From: Ambrosia x helenae
Lineage: Eukaryota; Streptophyta; Magnoliopsida; Asterales; Asteraceae
Length of the DNA: 64,000 nucleotides
Reading direction: 5' to 3'
NCBI GenBank assembly: GCA_030844895.1
Contig: CM061223.1
Location: 11,853,994-11,917,993 of the forward strand
The translations under genes and the position numbers were made by a program. Position 1 is the first letter of the stretch; each line of letters starts with the position of its first letter. Below, one piece after another: positions 1-11,227 of this stretch. The notes under the pieces are model-generated. The model ran no database searches, was not told where the DNA came from, and saw nothing but the letters and a program-made list of their open reading frames with translations.

Positions 1-2489
1 CGAGTAAATCGCACAATTGCGCAAAATGAGAGTAAACGAATTGAATAATGCTCAAAATCAGTGACATAAGAATAACTGCTAATAAATTGTGTAAAGGTAA
101 TCTCAAGTAACGTGTAAGAATAACAACCAATAAATGAATAATGCGAGGATAATGCGCGAACATAAAAAAATAATGTAAGAATAAAATAATGAAATTTACT
201 GTAAATTGAAGTGCACAGAATAGACATACAGTCTACTGGCATGAGGGTTTGAATTTAGTAGTTTTGCATATATGCTCTACACGATAAAAGACATCTAGCA
301 ACATTCCGATGAAGATATGTCCCACATTTTATTAGACTAAAAATTTTGCGACTGGGATAGTGCAAGTATATAAAGATAAATTTCCGTTTATGAAAACGTA
401 GTTTACTCGTACTTTGTGATATAGTTGAAAGAGTAGTAGTAAAATATGAGAATAAACTTTTTAGAAATCGAAGAATGTTTTAGATTCAAAATAGGTTCAC
501 TTGAAAAGATTTTGTAGGTACACATTTTCATGTGTTTACTAGAAGTCGAGTTTGAAAAGTGTTATAAGGCATGTTATTAGTTGAAAATTTCTTTTCCCGA
601 AACATATGTTGGATCCGTTATATGAAAACAAGAAAATTCACATTTGACTTGTAAATATGTGAAACAAGTTTATAAGATGCAAGAGGAAATCATATAAACC
701 AAATGTGTTTCAAAAGATCAAGATTTAAAAATTTGCGTGAATGATGAAAACCAACGTGTATGACACAAAAACTTATAATTACATAACATTTTTGAAAACA
801 GATTTCAAACTTTGAAAAGAAGATCGAGGCACAGTAAAGGAATTGATAAGGGTTGAGTTGACTCTTCTTGATAATGATTGAAAAGTATGGATAAGACAGG
901 TAGAAAATTGCATATGGTCCCGAATGCCTTGACGAATTTTGAGAAGTAAAACTTTACTGTATTTAAACATTCCTTCTGTTTACAAGTTAAAATCCAATTA
1001 AAGTTGAAAAATCTTCCATATTTATTAAATGTTTGAGAAAATCCGAGTGGTACCCATTTTGATTAAACTTGAAACCTTGAATTGTCAAAATGTTACGAAA
1101 GTTATACGTTGAAAAAATCGTTTGTTTGTAAAAGTTGTTAAGGCATCTCTTTGAGCTCATAGCACGCTAAATGTTTCAAGGCATAAGGTGAATAAGTTTC
1201 TCTAAAGCTGGGTCCTTGGGTTTTGTGCTTTTATGAGATGGCAACATAGGGTATATTGCTAAGGTAATCGCTTTAGAGAGTAGTGTACTGATGTGTGTTG
1301 GATAGATAGGCATTTATGATGTTGTGTATATTGTAGAGACACAAGGGAATAGTTTGGAGATATACCGTGACATCGATCGAGTAAATTTGTAAACTTGATG
1401 ATAATAACAAGACGATTAATAAGTTTGAAACCACATTCATGTTTAACTGTGCAACGTTCAAGAATAAAAAATGTGATCAAAGTTAAACAATAAGTTTAAA
1501 AATTTGAGTCATAGGAAAATGTTTTTTTTTTTTTTTTTTTTTTTGAACAAGAGAAATGATGCGTTATAAAAATCACGAAACATAAATGGAATAGTGTAAG
1601 TCTTAATGCGGTAAAATAGCGCATAGAAGTTTTAGTAATGATGATGAAAAGCGAACGATCAATGAGTATATAAAACAACAGGTAGTGGAACTTAAAATCC
1701 AAATGTTAAACAAAACATAAGAATTAATAACAAAAAAACGGAAAAAAAATGCACTAATAGTGATAGCTATTAATAGGGAAAACTCAAAAGAGATAATAAC
1801 TTCATTATAGAAAATTATGATAAGAGTTCAAACAGCAAATGAAAAGTATACCAATAATAGAATGTAATACTGAAAATATTTCTAACGAAACTGGTGACTA
1901 GCCAAAGAAATTGAAATATTATTAGTGACTTATGGGGAGCGTACTTAAACTTATAAGTAAATGGTCATCCTTCCCGATTGCACGTACCCCGTCACTGGTA
2001 AATTTCAAAATCTTTAGCGAGAATTTAAAACGAGATGTAGAAATAACTCCTTGAGGTGTGGATTTCACTCCTAGCTCAAAGTGTTACGTCAAAAGCAAAA
2101 ATAGGAAAAAGTGGAACTAGTCACTAAGATAAGGATATCACTCCCAGCTCAGTGGTTAAGTTTCTTTTGAAGGAATAATCATTTGAGGTGTGGGTATCAC
2201 TCCTATCTCAAAGATATTTATCCCAAAGATGTAAAATATATAGAAGAGGGAAACTAACCACCAAGGTGTGGATATCACTCCTAACTTGGTGATCTTGTTT
2301 CGTTTGTGAAATATGAGTGTCTTCTTCTCCAAGCAAAATACCGAAAGAATAACGAGAAATAATCATAGAGAAAATATATTGAAAGAAATTATAAGAAATA
2401 AGAGAAATGTACACGAGAGGACTCGTGAAAATAAGCTTAGTTATAGACTAGGCTAAAAGGCATTCTAATAACCTAATTCCCTATAACCA
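1..2489 (-). other. Unassigned AT-rich stretch, probably leader of a decayed retroelement
   Basis: No convincing coding region. A T-run of about 23 bases lies near 1521-1543. Four imperfect copies of a motif of the form GGTGTGGATTTCACTCCTAGCTC lie near 2056, 2133, 2186 and 2266, and the stretch runs directly into a primer-binding site and LTR at 2490. I therefore infer the untranslated leader of a minus-strand LTR element. No gag or pol is visible. Confidence 0.35.
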
Positions 2490-2503
2490 TGGCTCTGATA
2501 CCA
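2490..2503 (-). promoter_or_regulatory. Retrotransposon primer-binding site (tRNA-iMet type)
   Basis: The minus strand reads TGGTATCAGAGCCA, complementary to the 3' end of plant initiator tRNA-Met. It sits three bases from a TG that opens an LTR on the plus strand at 2507, so the element points leftwards. Confidence 0.8.
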
Positions 2504-2506
2504 ATC

Positions 2507-4170
2507 TGTAACACCCCAACCGATGGCGGAAACATCGAGGTGTCACGTAGTGACGATTGTTCAATAGCTCATGGACTAAAGTGTAAATTTGAATACATTG
2601 ATTAAATAATTTATTACATTCAAATGAAATACAACGATTCTAACTGTCAACTAAATTGAAATACAATGAATCAAAATCTAATATAAATCCGAAAGCTTAA
2701 AGGATGCATCTCAAAACAACCTGAAACATGTACAAAATAATTTGGTCAATACAAAAAAATTGTATTGGTGAGCATACCCTGTTTGAATATATATATAGTA
2801 GGAAAAAAAAATGTTTAGCAATTCATGTGCGGTACCATTTGCAATTATGTAATAAGTAATATCCGTTCAAAACCAAACCTGAGAAGAATGACTAACACAT
2901 GACTAACCAACTGAATAATGAATTAACAAGACAATGACCAAGATTCTCTCAACAGAGTCTCAAGGGGGTATACCATAGTACTATTCATTTAAAAGCTAGG
3001 CCGCCCAGCGGTTAATGATTTTGACAAGCCATAGACACACCAATTAACATAAAGCAAACACACATGAGAATTGCATTTAGTAAAAGAAATAGAAACTTGA
3101 TTAATAAGTACATGAGTCACCCCAAAGTAGTAAAACAGTAAAAAGGGGAAAGATATACTCACCTCTATTGTGATTATGATTTTAGAAGAGAGTGTCGTGA
3201 ATCAATGAATTACGCTTGAACCTAAGTAAATTAAGAATGATGATTTAGTGTCTGTTTATATTATTTTATAGTGTTCGCTCAAAATATATCACTGTTGATA
3301 TATCATTTATATTATTATTAGCATAATTATTATTTTACCAACATTAATTTAAGGATATAGTATTTATTCAAATATGAAATGTAATATGTTTTTTTTATTT
3401 AAAAAAAATAAATAAATAAACAAATAAGTATAATATGACTTGGTTTGCATTTGACAAAATAGTTCATTGACAATGATTTGGAAAGTAGAAAAAAAAAACC
3501 TTATTATTTTTTTTATATAAACGTAAATTTTTCAAAATTTACTAAAATTGATTTGGAAAGACCAAGTGAAAGTGGCTTTTCAACTACCAATGGTCAAACA
3601 GAAACAAGTACAATACATCGGAATTGACCGCCATCTTCACCGGTAGCAATATTGGTCACCGGAGATTCGCTTCAAACCAAGTTATTTCACCTATTATGTT
3701 ACGGTGTGAAGTAGGGACTTAACAATATATTAAAGTTTTGATATTTACCTCAGCGCGCGACGGTATTTGGGGAATCAAACGGTGACACTTAACCGTAAAT
3801 TGAGTGTTATCCTACTGTGGACCACGCCTGAACAAGAAAGCGCAGAGAGACGATTGAGTTTAGATTGATGGTAGCGACAATTCAAAAGTGGTTGACTAAG
3901 TGCTATGTTGACGGTAAGGTTCGAGGTGGTAAGGTGGTGCGGTTGCGAAGTGTGAAGGTGCTAGTCGGAACTAGAGTCAGTGGCGGCGAGATATATGAGT
4001 GGTGAATTTTTTTTACAAGCCTCGTTACGTTCACACCTTATCATTGATCAACCTCCTCTAATATAATGATAATTGTTGAATCATTTATTTTAATTAAATT
4101 GGCCAGTTATGAAATTGATTATAACATTATGGCCTCATTGAAATCTCTGGCAAGTTACAAGAATAAAGAA
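2507..4170 (-). repeat. LTR of a decayed Ty3/gypsy-like element, right end uncertain
   Basis: It starts TGTAACACCCC next to the primer-binding site, a start typical of plant Ty3/gypsy LTRs. I cannot place the matching CA end; the coordinate given is a guess based on where LTR-like sequence stops (around 3700-4170). No second LTR, gag or pol lies in the window. Confidence 0.4.
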
Positions 4171-4597
4171 GTGGGTTAATGTCAGTTTCAACACCTCCTT
4201 GCCTACAACCAATATTCATATTAAACCTTTTAGTTTTGAAATATGTTATTGAAGTTGTTGCTCATTGTTGGCTAATTATAATAAGTGTTACTAAATAATA
4301 GTTTAATGCATAGAAATGTTTGGTGTTTTGGCAAAAATAGTCCCTCGATATTTAACTAAGTTAGTTTAATTATGTCTTAGTATTTCTTTTATAAAAACTA
4401 ACCAAGTTAACAAACTTAATTTAAAATGTTTTTTTTATAACATCTAATCCGAATAACGTTTTCAATATATGCATTCTAATAAAACGTAGATACGATCCAT
4501 AATAAATGCAAATAATAAATTTTGAGTTCGCTCTTTTATTAAATTTAAAAACAAAACCTACAGGGACTAAAATAGAAACATTTGAATACACGAAGGA
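4171..4597. other. AT-rich sequence with nothing recognised
   Basis: No open frame, inverted repeat or recognised element was seen. Confidence 0.5.
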
Positions 4598-5709
4598 CTA
4601 TAATCGACAACTTGTTAAAGGATGAGGGTGACGGATGTCACAAGGGTGAAGATGGGTAAGGGCAGGGTGGAGCAGGCCATTGGGCCCAAGGCGATGGAGG
4701 GAAGGCAGGTTGTTGTGGAGTGGGCCAGGAGGGTTGTTGATTGGGCCAGGGTGTGGGCCAGTAGTTGGCGGGGTAAAAGGTAGGCTGTGGTAACGTCCGC
4801 GACCGTAGGATTGCCGGCCACGTCCGCGACCACGTCCACGGGTACGAGTACGATAATTATCAGGTTGTGACTCGTAGGTGTTGGGTTGGGATGAGCGGTT
4901 TGGTTGGGATTTGGGTGGCTCGGCTACGGTGTTAAGGGCGGTTCCGGAAGCTTGGGCGGAAGTCTTGGCTTGGTCAGTTTTGTTTTCTTCGACTTGACAA
5001 AGTTTTGAGCGGATTGTGTAAAAGTCGGGTAATGGTTGGGTATTTTGGAGGATTAGAGATATGCTTTCGAAGGGTTCGGTTAGGCCGGTTAGGATTTGGA
5101 GAACTAGTTGGTTTTCGGTCATAGGTGAGTCAAGGCTTTTGAGTTGGTCAAACAAGAGTTTCATGTGTTGACAAAAGGACGAGATATTAGAAAACTGTTC
5201 GAGACGGCTATTGAAAAATTTATTTTGGATGGAGATGAGGCGAGCGGCCTGGTTATCAAGAAAGAGGTTCTTAAGACGACACCACGCATCATAGGCACTA
5301 GTGTTAGTGACCATGATGGTGTGAACAAGATCCTGGGTGATGGTACCATAGATCCATTGTAAGACAATGGCGTCTATGCGTTCCCAAGAATCATGTGTGG
5401 GAGTCGTGTCTTTGGCTTTGTCAGCCTCAGACGACGCGGATGAGGTTGCGACAATGGGACGAGGTTGAAGATGATTGTAGACATCGTAGGCTTTGCAGTG
5501 AATGGTAAATAGCTCGGCCCAAGTGTTATAGTGTTCGGTTTGGCGGTCAAGGATTATAGGAATAAAGTTTTTGATATTTGAGACTGTAACTGCGGGTGAA
5601 TGGATGAAGACATGATCGGAATTTAGGTAAAAGCCGATCGGAGGTAAGAAAGGTTGAAGAAAGGTGACGGCAAGGAAGGAAGGGAATAGGAGGATTAGGG
5701 TTAGGCACT
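4598..5709 (-). pseudogene. Ty1/copia gag remnant
   Basis: A minus-strand open frame ending at 4598 encodes a protein with the plan of plant copia Gag. It has an N-terminal stretch with W and Y residues and the pattern SWERIDAIVLQWIYGTI, a helical capsid-like centre (about residues 130-250), then a low-complexity tail rich in Q, S, N and RGRGRGRG. A copia-type primer-binding site lies just upstream at 5710-5717, so the frame as read runs into the primer-binding site and LTR and the true start is internal. No zinc knuckle, protease, integrase or reverse transcriptase follows, so this is a gag-only remnant of a polyprotein normally over 1300 residues. The RG-rich tail is followed by a Pro/His/Leu-rich end that probably results from frameshifting. 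The copia assignment rests on the Gag pattern and the primer-binding site. Confidence 0.65.
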
Positions 5710-5717
5710 TGATACCA
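5710..5717 (-). promoter_or_regulatory. Copia primer-binding site
   Basis: The minus strand reads TGGTATCA directly after the CTACA that ends the adjoining LTR. Confidence 0.6.
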
Positions 5718-6006
5718 TGTAGAAATATGTGGTTCAATGCTTGATTTGCATTCCATTAGGTAATCAATATATACACCAATTACAATCCCTATTTTAGGGA
5801 AGAGATAAATACAAGTTAATGATAAACATTATCTAAAAATACAATGGTCAACTATATAATCTATTAGTTATAAACCATATGGAATTCATCTTGCTTTGAT
5901 AACCTAGTGAATTAAAGAAGTTGATTTTTGGGTGTCTTGATGAGATGTGGAGATTATCGGTGGATTTGACCTAAATCTATAATGTTAAAATAGAAGAACA
6001 ATTACA
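5718..6006 (-). repeat. Probable 5' LTR of the copia remnant
   Basis: About 289 bp beginning TGTAGAA on the plus strand and ending ATTACA, giving short TGTA...TACA ends. It abuts the primer-binding site. The matching 3' LTR is not found left of 4598, so target duplications cannot be tested. Confidence 0.45.
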
Positions 6007-6064
6007 GGAGCTTATTGAGTCTTAAACAACAATCTTGGTGTTGGTAAATTGTTACATTTCAATT

Positions 6065-6337
6065 GATTTTAATTTAATGAAAAAAAAATTAAGTAAAAAT
6101 TGAGAAATATTTTTGCATGTGTTCTTGATGAGATTTTAACCAAGTTTGAAAGATGAAATTATCAAAATGTAGTTTATAAGGTGTTTGAACCCAAGTATGA
6201 GATTTTAATTTAATGAAAAAAAAAAGTTAAGTAAAAATTGAGAAATATTTTTGCATGTGTTCTTGATGAGATTCTAACCAAGTTTGAAAGATGAAATTAT
6301 CAAGATGTAGTTTATAAGGTGTTTGAACCCAAGTATG
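6065..6337. repeat. Tandem duplication, period about 136 bp
   Basis: Two adjacent copies (6065-6200 and 6201-6337) differ by only a few substitutions and an A-run length change. They are AT-rich and non-coding. Confidence 0.85.
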
Positions 6338-7410
6338 GAGTTAGGAAATTAAAGAGCTAAATCTATTGGTTTACCTCAACGAAACAAACATTTTATAAGA
6401 TTTAAGGAATTCCCATTTATTTTTGGAACTTTAATTAATACGGTGAAATGAGTTCTAAATTGTAAAAAAAAAAAAAAAAAAAACATAGACGGATATGCTT
6501 AGGAAATGAACTCTCAAAAATAGTGAATGAAAAGACTAATGAGTTGAATGTTCATGTTGATGAATAGGTGTTTGAAAAACTAAAATTACCATCATCATAG
6601 TCGAAGATATAAACCACAACCGGTTACAAATATTAGGAACACTAGCTGATTACCCCGGAAGTATCTTGGGGTTGAAAAATCTAATATGACTTAATAAAAA
6701 AAGATAAAAGAAGTAAACAGTCTCAACTACTTTTAATGCTAAAGAAAGTTGTTCTAATGTTTATACTACGAAAAGGGGCTCTCATGCTGTGTTCTCAGCA
6801 GATTAAAAAAAACCTCAACCTCTTTTAATGCTAAGCATATCATTATAGCATATGAACATGAGCAATTCATATATGTAATAGTAGGTTTAAAAACATATAT
6901 GCTATCATAACACGATTAGTACTTGCCTATATATGATTAATAAATCACCTAAACACATGTGTTTTTTTTCTGCATGAACAAAAACTAACTAAAAAAACCT
7001 TTTTTTTTCGTTTTTTGTACAGGCAGCACTATGGTGCTCGTTGGAAAGATAATAAAGTGATCGTTAATTTGGTGTAAATTTTGTTTTTCAAAAAAATGTC
7101 ATACATAAAAGTTACTAACGTTTAAAAATTGTGAGTGAAAAATAAGGAAAAAATAAAGATAAAAATACTAATTAAAATATTTGAAATTTAAAAATAATAA
7201 TTACCATTTAAAAATGTGAGAGGAAATAAGAAAAAGATATTAATTAACATATTTGAAATTTTAAGATAATATAGATATAGATTTTATTTAAAAAAAGAAA
7301 ATAAAATTTAAAATAATAAATTCAATACTATCACCTCAAAGTGTCACATGGCACCCTTCATTGAATGTCACTTTCATAGAAATTCAGTTCTTTTATTATA
7401 AGTTATAGAT
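6338..7410. other. AT-rich intergenic DNA with one dispersed repeat
   Basis: Contains an A-run near 6463-6483. The segment at about 7018-7130 (core GCACTATGGTGCTCGTTGG) recurs at about 13345-13460, with a diverged inverted relative at about 13980-14090. No gene is seen. Confidence 0.5.
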
Positions 7411-7730
7411 ACGGTGTGGAAGGGGGAAAGAGGGATATGAAACGTCATGCGGTACTTGTGGACTCCACATGTGAAAGGTGAAAATTGGGGGGGGGGGGGG
7501 GGGGGAGAGGGGGGAAGTGCCATGTGGAATTTCATTTTTTTAAATTTTCTTTATAAAAAAAGTTTAATGAATTAATAAACATAATAAAATAATAAATTTA
7601 AAATATTTAAAAAAATTTATTAAAACAATCTGAAAAAATTTATTGAAAAATTTATATTTAAATAGTTAAAAAATTTATTTAAATACTTAATAAAAAAATA
7701 TTATTCGAACGTTTGAATTTGACCGCCAGT

Positions 7731-8254
7731 TTTCAAACGTTTGAATTTCAACCGCCAGTTTTTAAACGTTTCAAATTTCTGACCCTATAAATACAACATC
7801 AATGCTACCATTCTCAGTCACAATTCTCACCAAAGCACCAATGAAAGATATGAGTGGCGGTTATCACGAAGTTGCCGGACCTTCCGATCTCCGGCGATAC
7901 TCTCGCTGGGGACGACGACTACCATTTTCATCTCCTCCTCCTCCTGTACAACCAACCTTTGCATCTCCCCCTCCTCCTACACAACCAACCTTTTTCAAAC
8001 GTTTGAATTTCAACCGCCAGTTTTTAAACGTTTCAAATTTCTGACCCTATAAATACAACATCAATGCTACCATTCTCAGTCACAATTCTCACCAAAGCAC
8101 CAATGAAAGATATGAGTGGCGGTTATTACGAAGTTGCCGGACCTTCCGATCTCCGGCGATACTCTCGCTGGGGACGACGACTACCATTTTCATCTCCTCC
8201 TCCTCCTGTACAACCAACCTTTTCATCTCCCCCTCCTCCTGCACAACCAACCTT
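7731..8254 (+). repeat. 262-bp tandem duplication of promoter and coding start
   Basis: Copies at 7731-7992 and 7993-8254 differ at a handful of bases. Each contains a TATA box (CTATAAATA at 7785 and 8047), an ATG (7802 and 8064) and the first roughly 60 codons of the proline-rich frame. Confidence 0.9.
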
Positions 8255-8764
8255 TTCATCTCCCCCTCCTCCTCCACAACCAAGGTTCTATCCTCCCCCC
8301 TGCACAACCAACCTTTTCATCTTCTCCTCTTCCTGCACAACCAAGGTTCTATCGTCATCCTCCTGCACAACCAACATTTTCATCTCCTCCTCATCCTACT
8401 ACTCAACCAATCATATCTCCTCCCCCTCCTCCACCAGATGAGGATTTCACTGATGAGGAATTGCCTGGGCTTTGGATTATACCATGGCTCAAATGGAATT
8501 GGACCGTCTAAGGTTGGTGGCACCCACCCCCACCACCAGGGTACACCCACCTCCCACCACCAACGTAACCCCACCCCAAACCCTCCTTCTCGGGAGCTAT
8601 ATGAGGAGGAGTACGAAGCACTTAAAGCTGTTACAGAAGAAGAACGATACTACTACTACTCGGGATCAACTTCTGAGTATTGCCGCATCCCTTCATATGC
8701 GAGGTCCGACGGTCGCGATAGCGACCGTTCTGTGTCACCTTCAGCGTGTATGCTGGAGGACTAG
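8064..8764 (+). pseudogene. Proline-rich protein of unknown function, frameshifted
   Basis: Translation from the ATG at 8064 (a duplicate start lies at 7802) gives a short N-terminus containing MSGGYYEVAGPSDLRRYSRW, then repeats of the form SSPPPPxQPTF. The frame shifts near 8300: the repeat continues in the next frame to about 8430 (ending DEDFTDEELPGL). A third frame (8590-8764) carries an acidic, tyrosine-rich tail with EEEYEALKAVTEEERYYYY and ends LED. Alternatively these are neutral products of a repeat-rich element. I do not recognise the family. A TATA box 17 bp upstream of each start suggests the region once had a promoter. The codon pattern and lack of introns fit a transposon-borne gene. 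Confidence 0.4.
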
Positions 8765-9245
8765 GACAATTACTCTCCGTAGTGGGGAGTTTAGGTTTAA
8801 TTATGTAATGTTTTAATAAGTAGTTTAGGATTATGTATTGTGTTTATGTAATGTGTTTAATGTTTAGTAGTTTAGGATTATGTAATATTGTAAAAAGTAA
8901 ATTAGGATTATGTAATGTTTTTATGTAATATTTTTATTAAATTTAATAGGGTTAATTAATTTTTAATTTTTTTTAAACCCAACATTACTTTTATTTATTT
9001 GATTTGTTTTTTTTTTCATACCCAACGGCCACCATGTAAAATATTAGAATTTTTTTTTAAACCCAACAAATGAGACCCAATGACATAGCGCCACGTGTCC
9101 CCCAAAGCCCCCACGCCCGACGAGATCTTTCCCCAAGGGGCTTCCCCCTTCCACGCCCTCATGGGGCGGTCGGTGTTCATGGCGTGAAGGGGGTTCCCCC
9201 CATCTTCCCCCCCCACTCCGTACCGTCTAAAGGCGTCATGATAAT

Positions 9246-9560
9246 TTGTTGTTGGTTGGGGTGTGGGAGGGGATCTTAAGGTGGTGTGGGATTCCAAACT
9301 TCTTTGTTTTCAGAGTTAAAGATTTGTTGGAAATGCATAAGGTGGATGGGTTATCGGTAGTGCGAAAGGAGATTATTAAAGGCGTCATGATAATTTGTTG
9401 TTGGCGCTTATGGTGCGCTAGGAACAAATGGATATTTGAGCATAAAAGACCCAAAGTCGTTGAAGTTGTTGCGGACATGAAGGCTTTTAGTTATTTGTAC
9501 TTTAAAAATAGACACAAGGGTAACAATATTATCTCATCAACGTCACCTGGTCGATCATAT
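9246..9560 (+). pseudogene. L1-type LINE, 3' end of reverse transcriptase (zf-RVT region)
   Basis: The plus frame reads a run typical of the C-terminal zinc-binding region of plant L1 ORF2, including KGVMIICCWRLWCARNKWIF and VVADMKAFSYLYFKNR. Only about 100 residues remain, with no catalytic domain. A 27-bp segment at 9229-9255 recurs at 9380-9406, so the left part is rearranged. Confidence 0.6.
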
Positions 9561-9599
9561 CAACACATCGGTTCTAATTCATGTTTTTTGGTTGAAGAG

Positions 9600-9967
9600 A
9601 ATATATGGTTTAAGGCCGAAGGTTGAACTAGCACACTGGTTCGAATCGAGCCAAACACTCCGATGATAAGGCTTCGGAGGTTAGGCCAATGGGCCCTTAA
9701 CCTCCGAAGCCCGTTACAAAAAGTATAAATACTCTTAAGAAAATCCTCATTTGGTAACTGATCACTTCTGAACCAAATACTTCTCTCTCAATTTTACCAC
9801 TTCTTAAAACCATACTTATTATCACGCCGGATGGTTGTCACAGAGAGACCTTCCCTCTCCCCTATGGTGAGCCTAACGGTGTTTGTTTTGCAGGTTAAAC
9901 CAGATCTATTCATCTATAACTAACTAATTCACATCCTTGATCAGATCTCTCATTCCGAACCAGAAAG
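9600..9967 (+). repeat. LTR-like fragment
   Basis: Contains an inverted pair (GGCTTCGGAGGTTA near 9670 and its complement near 9701), a TATA-like TATAAATACTC at about 9724, and a C/T-rich leader. This is the arrangement of an LTR U3-R boundary, but no ends or target duplications were found. Confidence 0.3.
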
Positions 9968-10281
9968 AGGTAACTTATACCACCCACCCTTGTGGTGGAG
10001 TGGTATCAGGTGATGAGGGAGAGACACTTGACTCTTGTGGTCATGGGTTCGAGTCCTGAGCCAGCCAGGTTTTACCGGTTTGCTACCGTCGTGCCTTCGG
10101 GCGGGTATGCGGCCCGGGTTTTCCCTGGAACTGGCACACGGGTGGGCTAGGGGCTCTCGTGCGTGCAGGTTGGGCCGCCACGAGGCTCGTGAGTTTGGCT
10201 CCGATTCTGTGGGCTTTCCTTTGCCAATGGGGACCGCGTACGAGAGTACCCGACAATTCTTGAGTTGGCCGTTCAAAAAAA
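9968..10281 (+). mobile_element. tRNA-derived SINE
   Basis: Has an A-box-like TGGTGGAGTGGTATCAGG (about 9993) and a B-box-like GGGTTCGAGTCC (10045). A GC-rich body contains ACCGTCGTGCCTTCGGGCGG, and the end is TTGGCCGTTCAAAAAAA. Body and tail are shared with the SINE at 44734-45048, defining one family. A target duplication was not resolved. A Helitron-like end abuts at 10302. Confidence 0.75.
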
Positions 10282-10301
10282 TTCATGGGAGATTCATTCA
10301 A

Positions 10302-10332
10302 CTAGTGGTTTTAAACCGGCGCGTTGCGCCGG
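10302..10332 (-). mobile_element. Helitron-like 3' terminus
   Basis: Read on the minus strand, a perfect 7-bp-stem hairpin (CCGGCGC-loop-GCGCCGG, 10316-10332) is followed about 10 bases later by CTAG (10302-10305) and then T, as expected for Helitrons. The 5' end is not identified; AT-rich sequence continues to about 10816. Confidence 0.5.
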
Positions 10333-10819
10333 TAATTCTCCATGCTACACGTCAGGAATTTGATACGTATCGATTCGTTTCGTTACGGTTTAGATAAAAA
10401 AAATTCTAAGAAAGTCCTGTTAAAGTTTTTTAAACAAAATGTTAATAAAAGTTCAAGTTTATAACGATTATTAAGATAGTCATTTTAAAGTTTATCAAGT
10501 AAAATGTTAATAAAATCGTTAAACTTCTTTAAGATGCTTGGTTATTTGAAATAAATGATAATTTGTTTTTAGATGTATCAAAAAATCAAAGGGCTTCTAA
10601 ACATCAGATGAAAGCAAAGTGAGAATTACATAATAAGTTGTATATATCTCACAATACAAAGGATAAACCAATGAACACAAAACAACAAAAAAGTAATTAT
10701 GAGAATCCTAACTTTGTACGCATTTTAACCGATCATGGTGCACTTTAACGTCTCAGGTTTACTCATTTGAAATCCACATGGTCCAGAAATTTTCATCACA
10801 AACACCTTCTAAACACTAA

Positions 10820-11224
10820 GAGGGTGTTTGGGATTGAGTTTCAAAACAACTAATTGACTTATTGGCTTTTTCAAAAAGCCAATAAGTCAATAAGCTGTTT
10901 GTGTAATTCAAAAGCACTTTCTGTTTTGACTTTTGGCTTTTAAGGGTGGAAAAGCTGTTTTTGAAAAGTTAGAAATCCTTGCTTTTGGCTTTTGGCTTTT
11001 GACTTTTGGAAAAAAAATTACAAATATACTACCCATACAACCAATATTCAGAATAAGTTAAGCGAAACACTTAAAAAACAACAATTTATTGACTTTTTGA
11101 CGTTTCTCATCCCAAAAGCTAATCCAAACACTTTTTTAAAACTCCTTTTCAAAAAGTCATAAGCCAATAAACACTTTTGACCAAAAGCACTTTTGCATCT
11201 CCAAACTCAATCCCAAACACCCTC
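10820..11224. mobile_element. PIF/Harbinger (Tourist-like) MITE
   Basis: A 405-bp element with TIRs of about 22 bp starting GAGGGTGTTTGGGATTGAGT. It is flanked by the target duplication TAA (10817-10819 and 11225-11227). It has no coding capacity and internal GGCTTTTGGCTTTTGACTT-type repeats. Confidence 0.9.
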
Positions 11225-11227
11225 TAA

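Larger units (their letters stand above)
7411..9228 (+). mobile_element. Non-autonomous DNA element carrying a proline-rich coding region
   Basis: The ends are loosely inverted: ACGGTGTGGAAGGGGGAA at 7411 against the complement of CTTCCCCCCCCACTCCGT near 9223. Subterminal G/C-rich blocks lie at 7486-7515 and 9100-9220. Inside are a TATA-bearing proline-rich frame and an AT-rich tail. The layout resembles plant Harbinger-type elements, but I found no clear 3-bp target duplication and no transposase, so class and borders are tentative. Confidence 0.4.

Noticed and set aside
5144..5362. Plus-strand open frame inside the copia gag
   Set aside because: Antisense to the gag frame and without independent features.
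9991..10058. Possible tRNA gene
   Set aside because: A and B boxes are present but no acceptor-stem pairing; the segment is the head of a SINE with a shared body and A-tail.
10035..10397. Arginine/glycine-rich plus-strand open frame
   Set aside because: Translation of the GC-rich SINE body; runs out into Helitron-like sequence.
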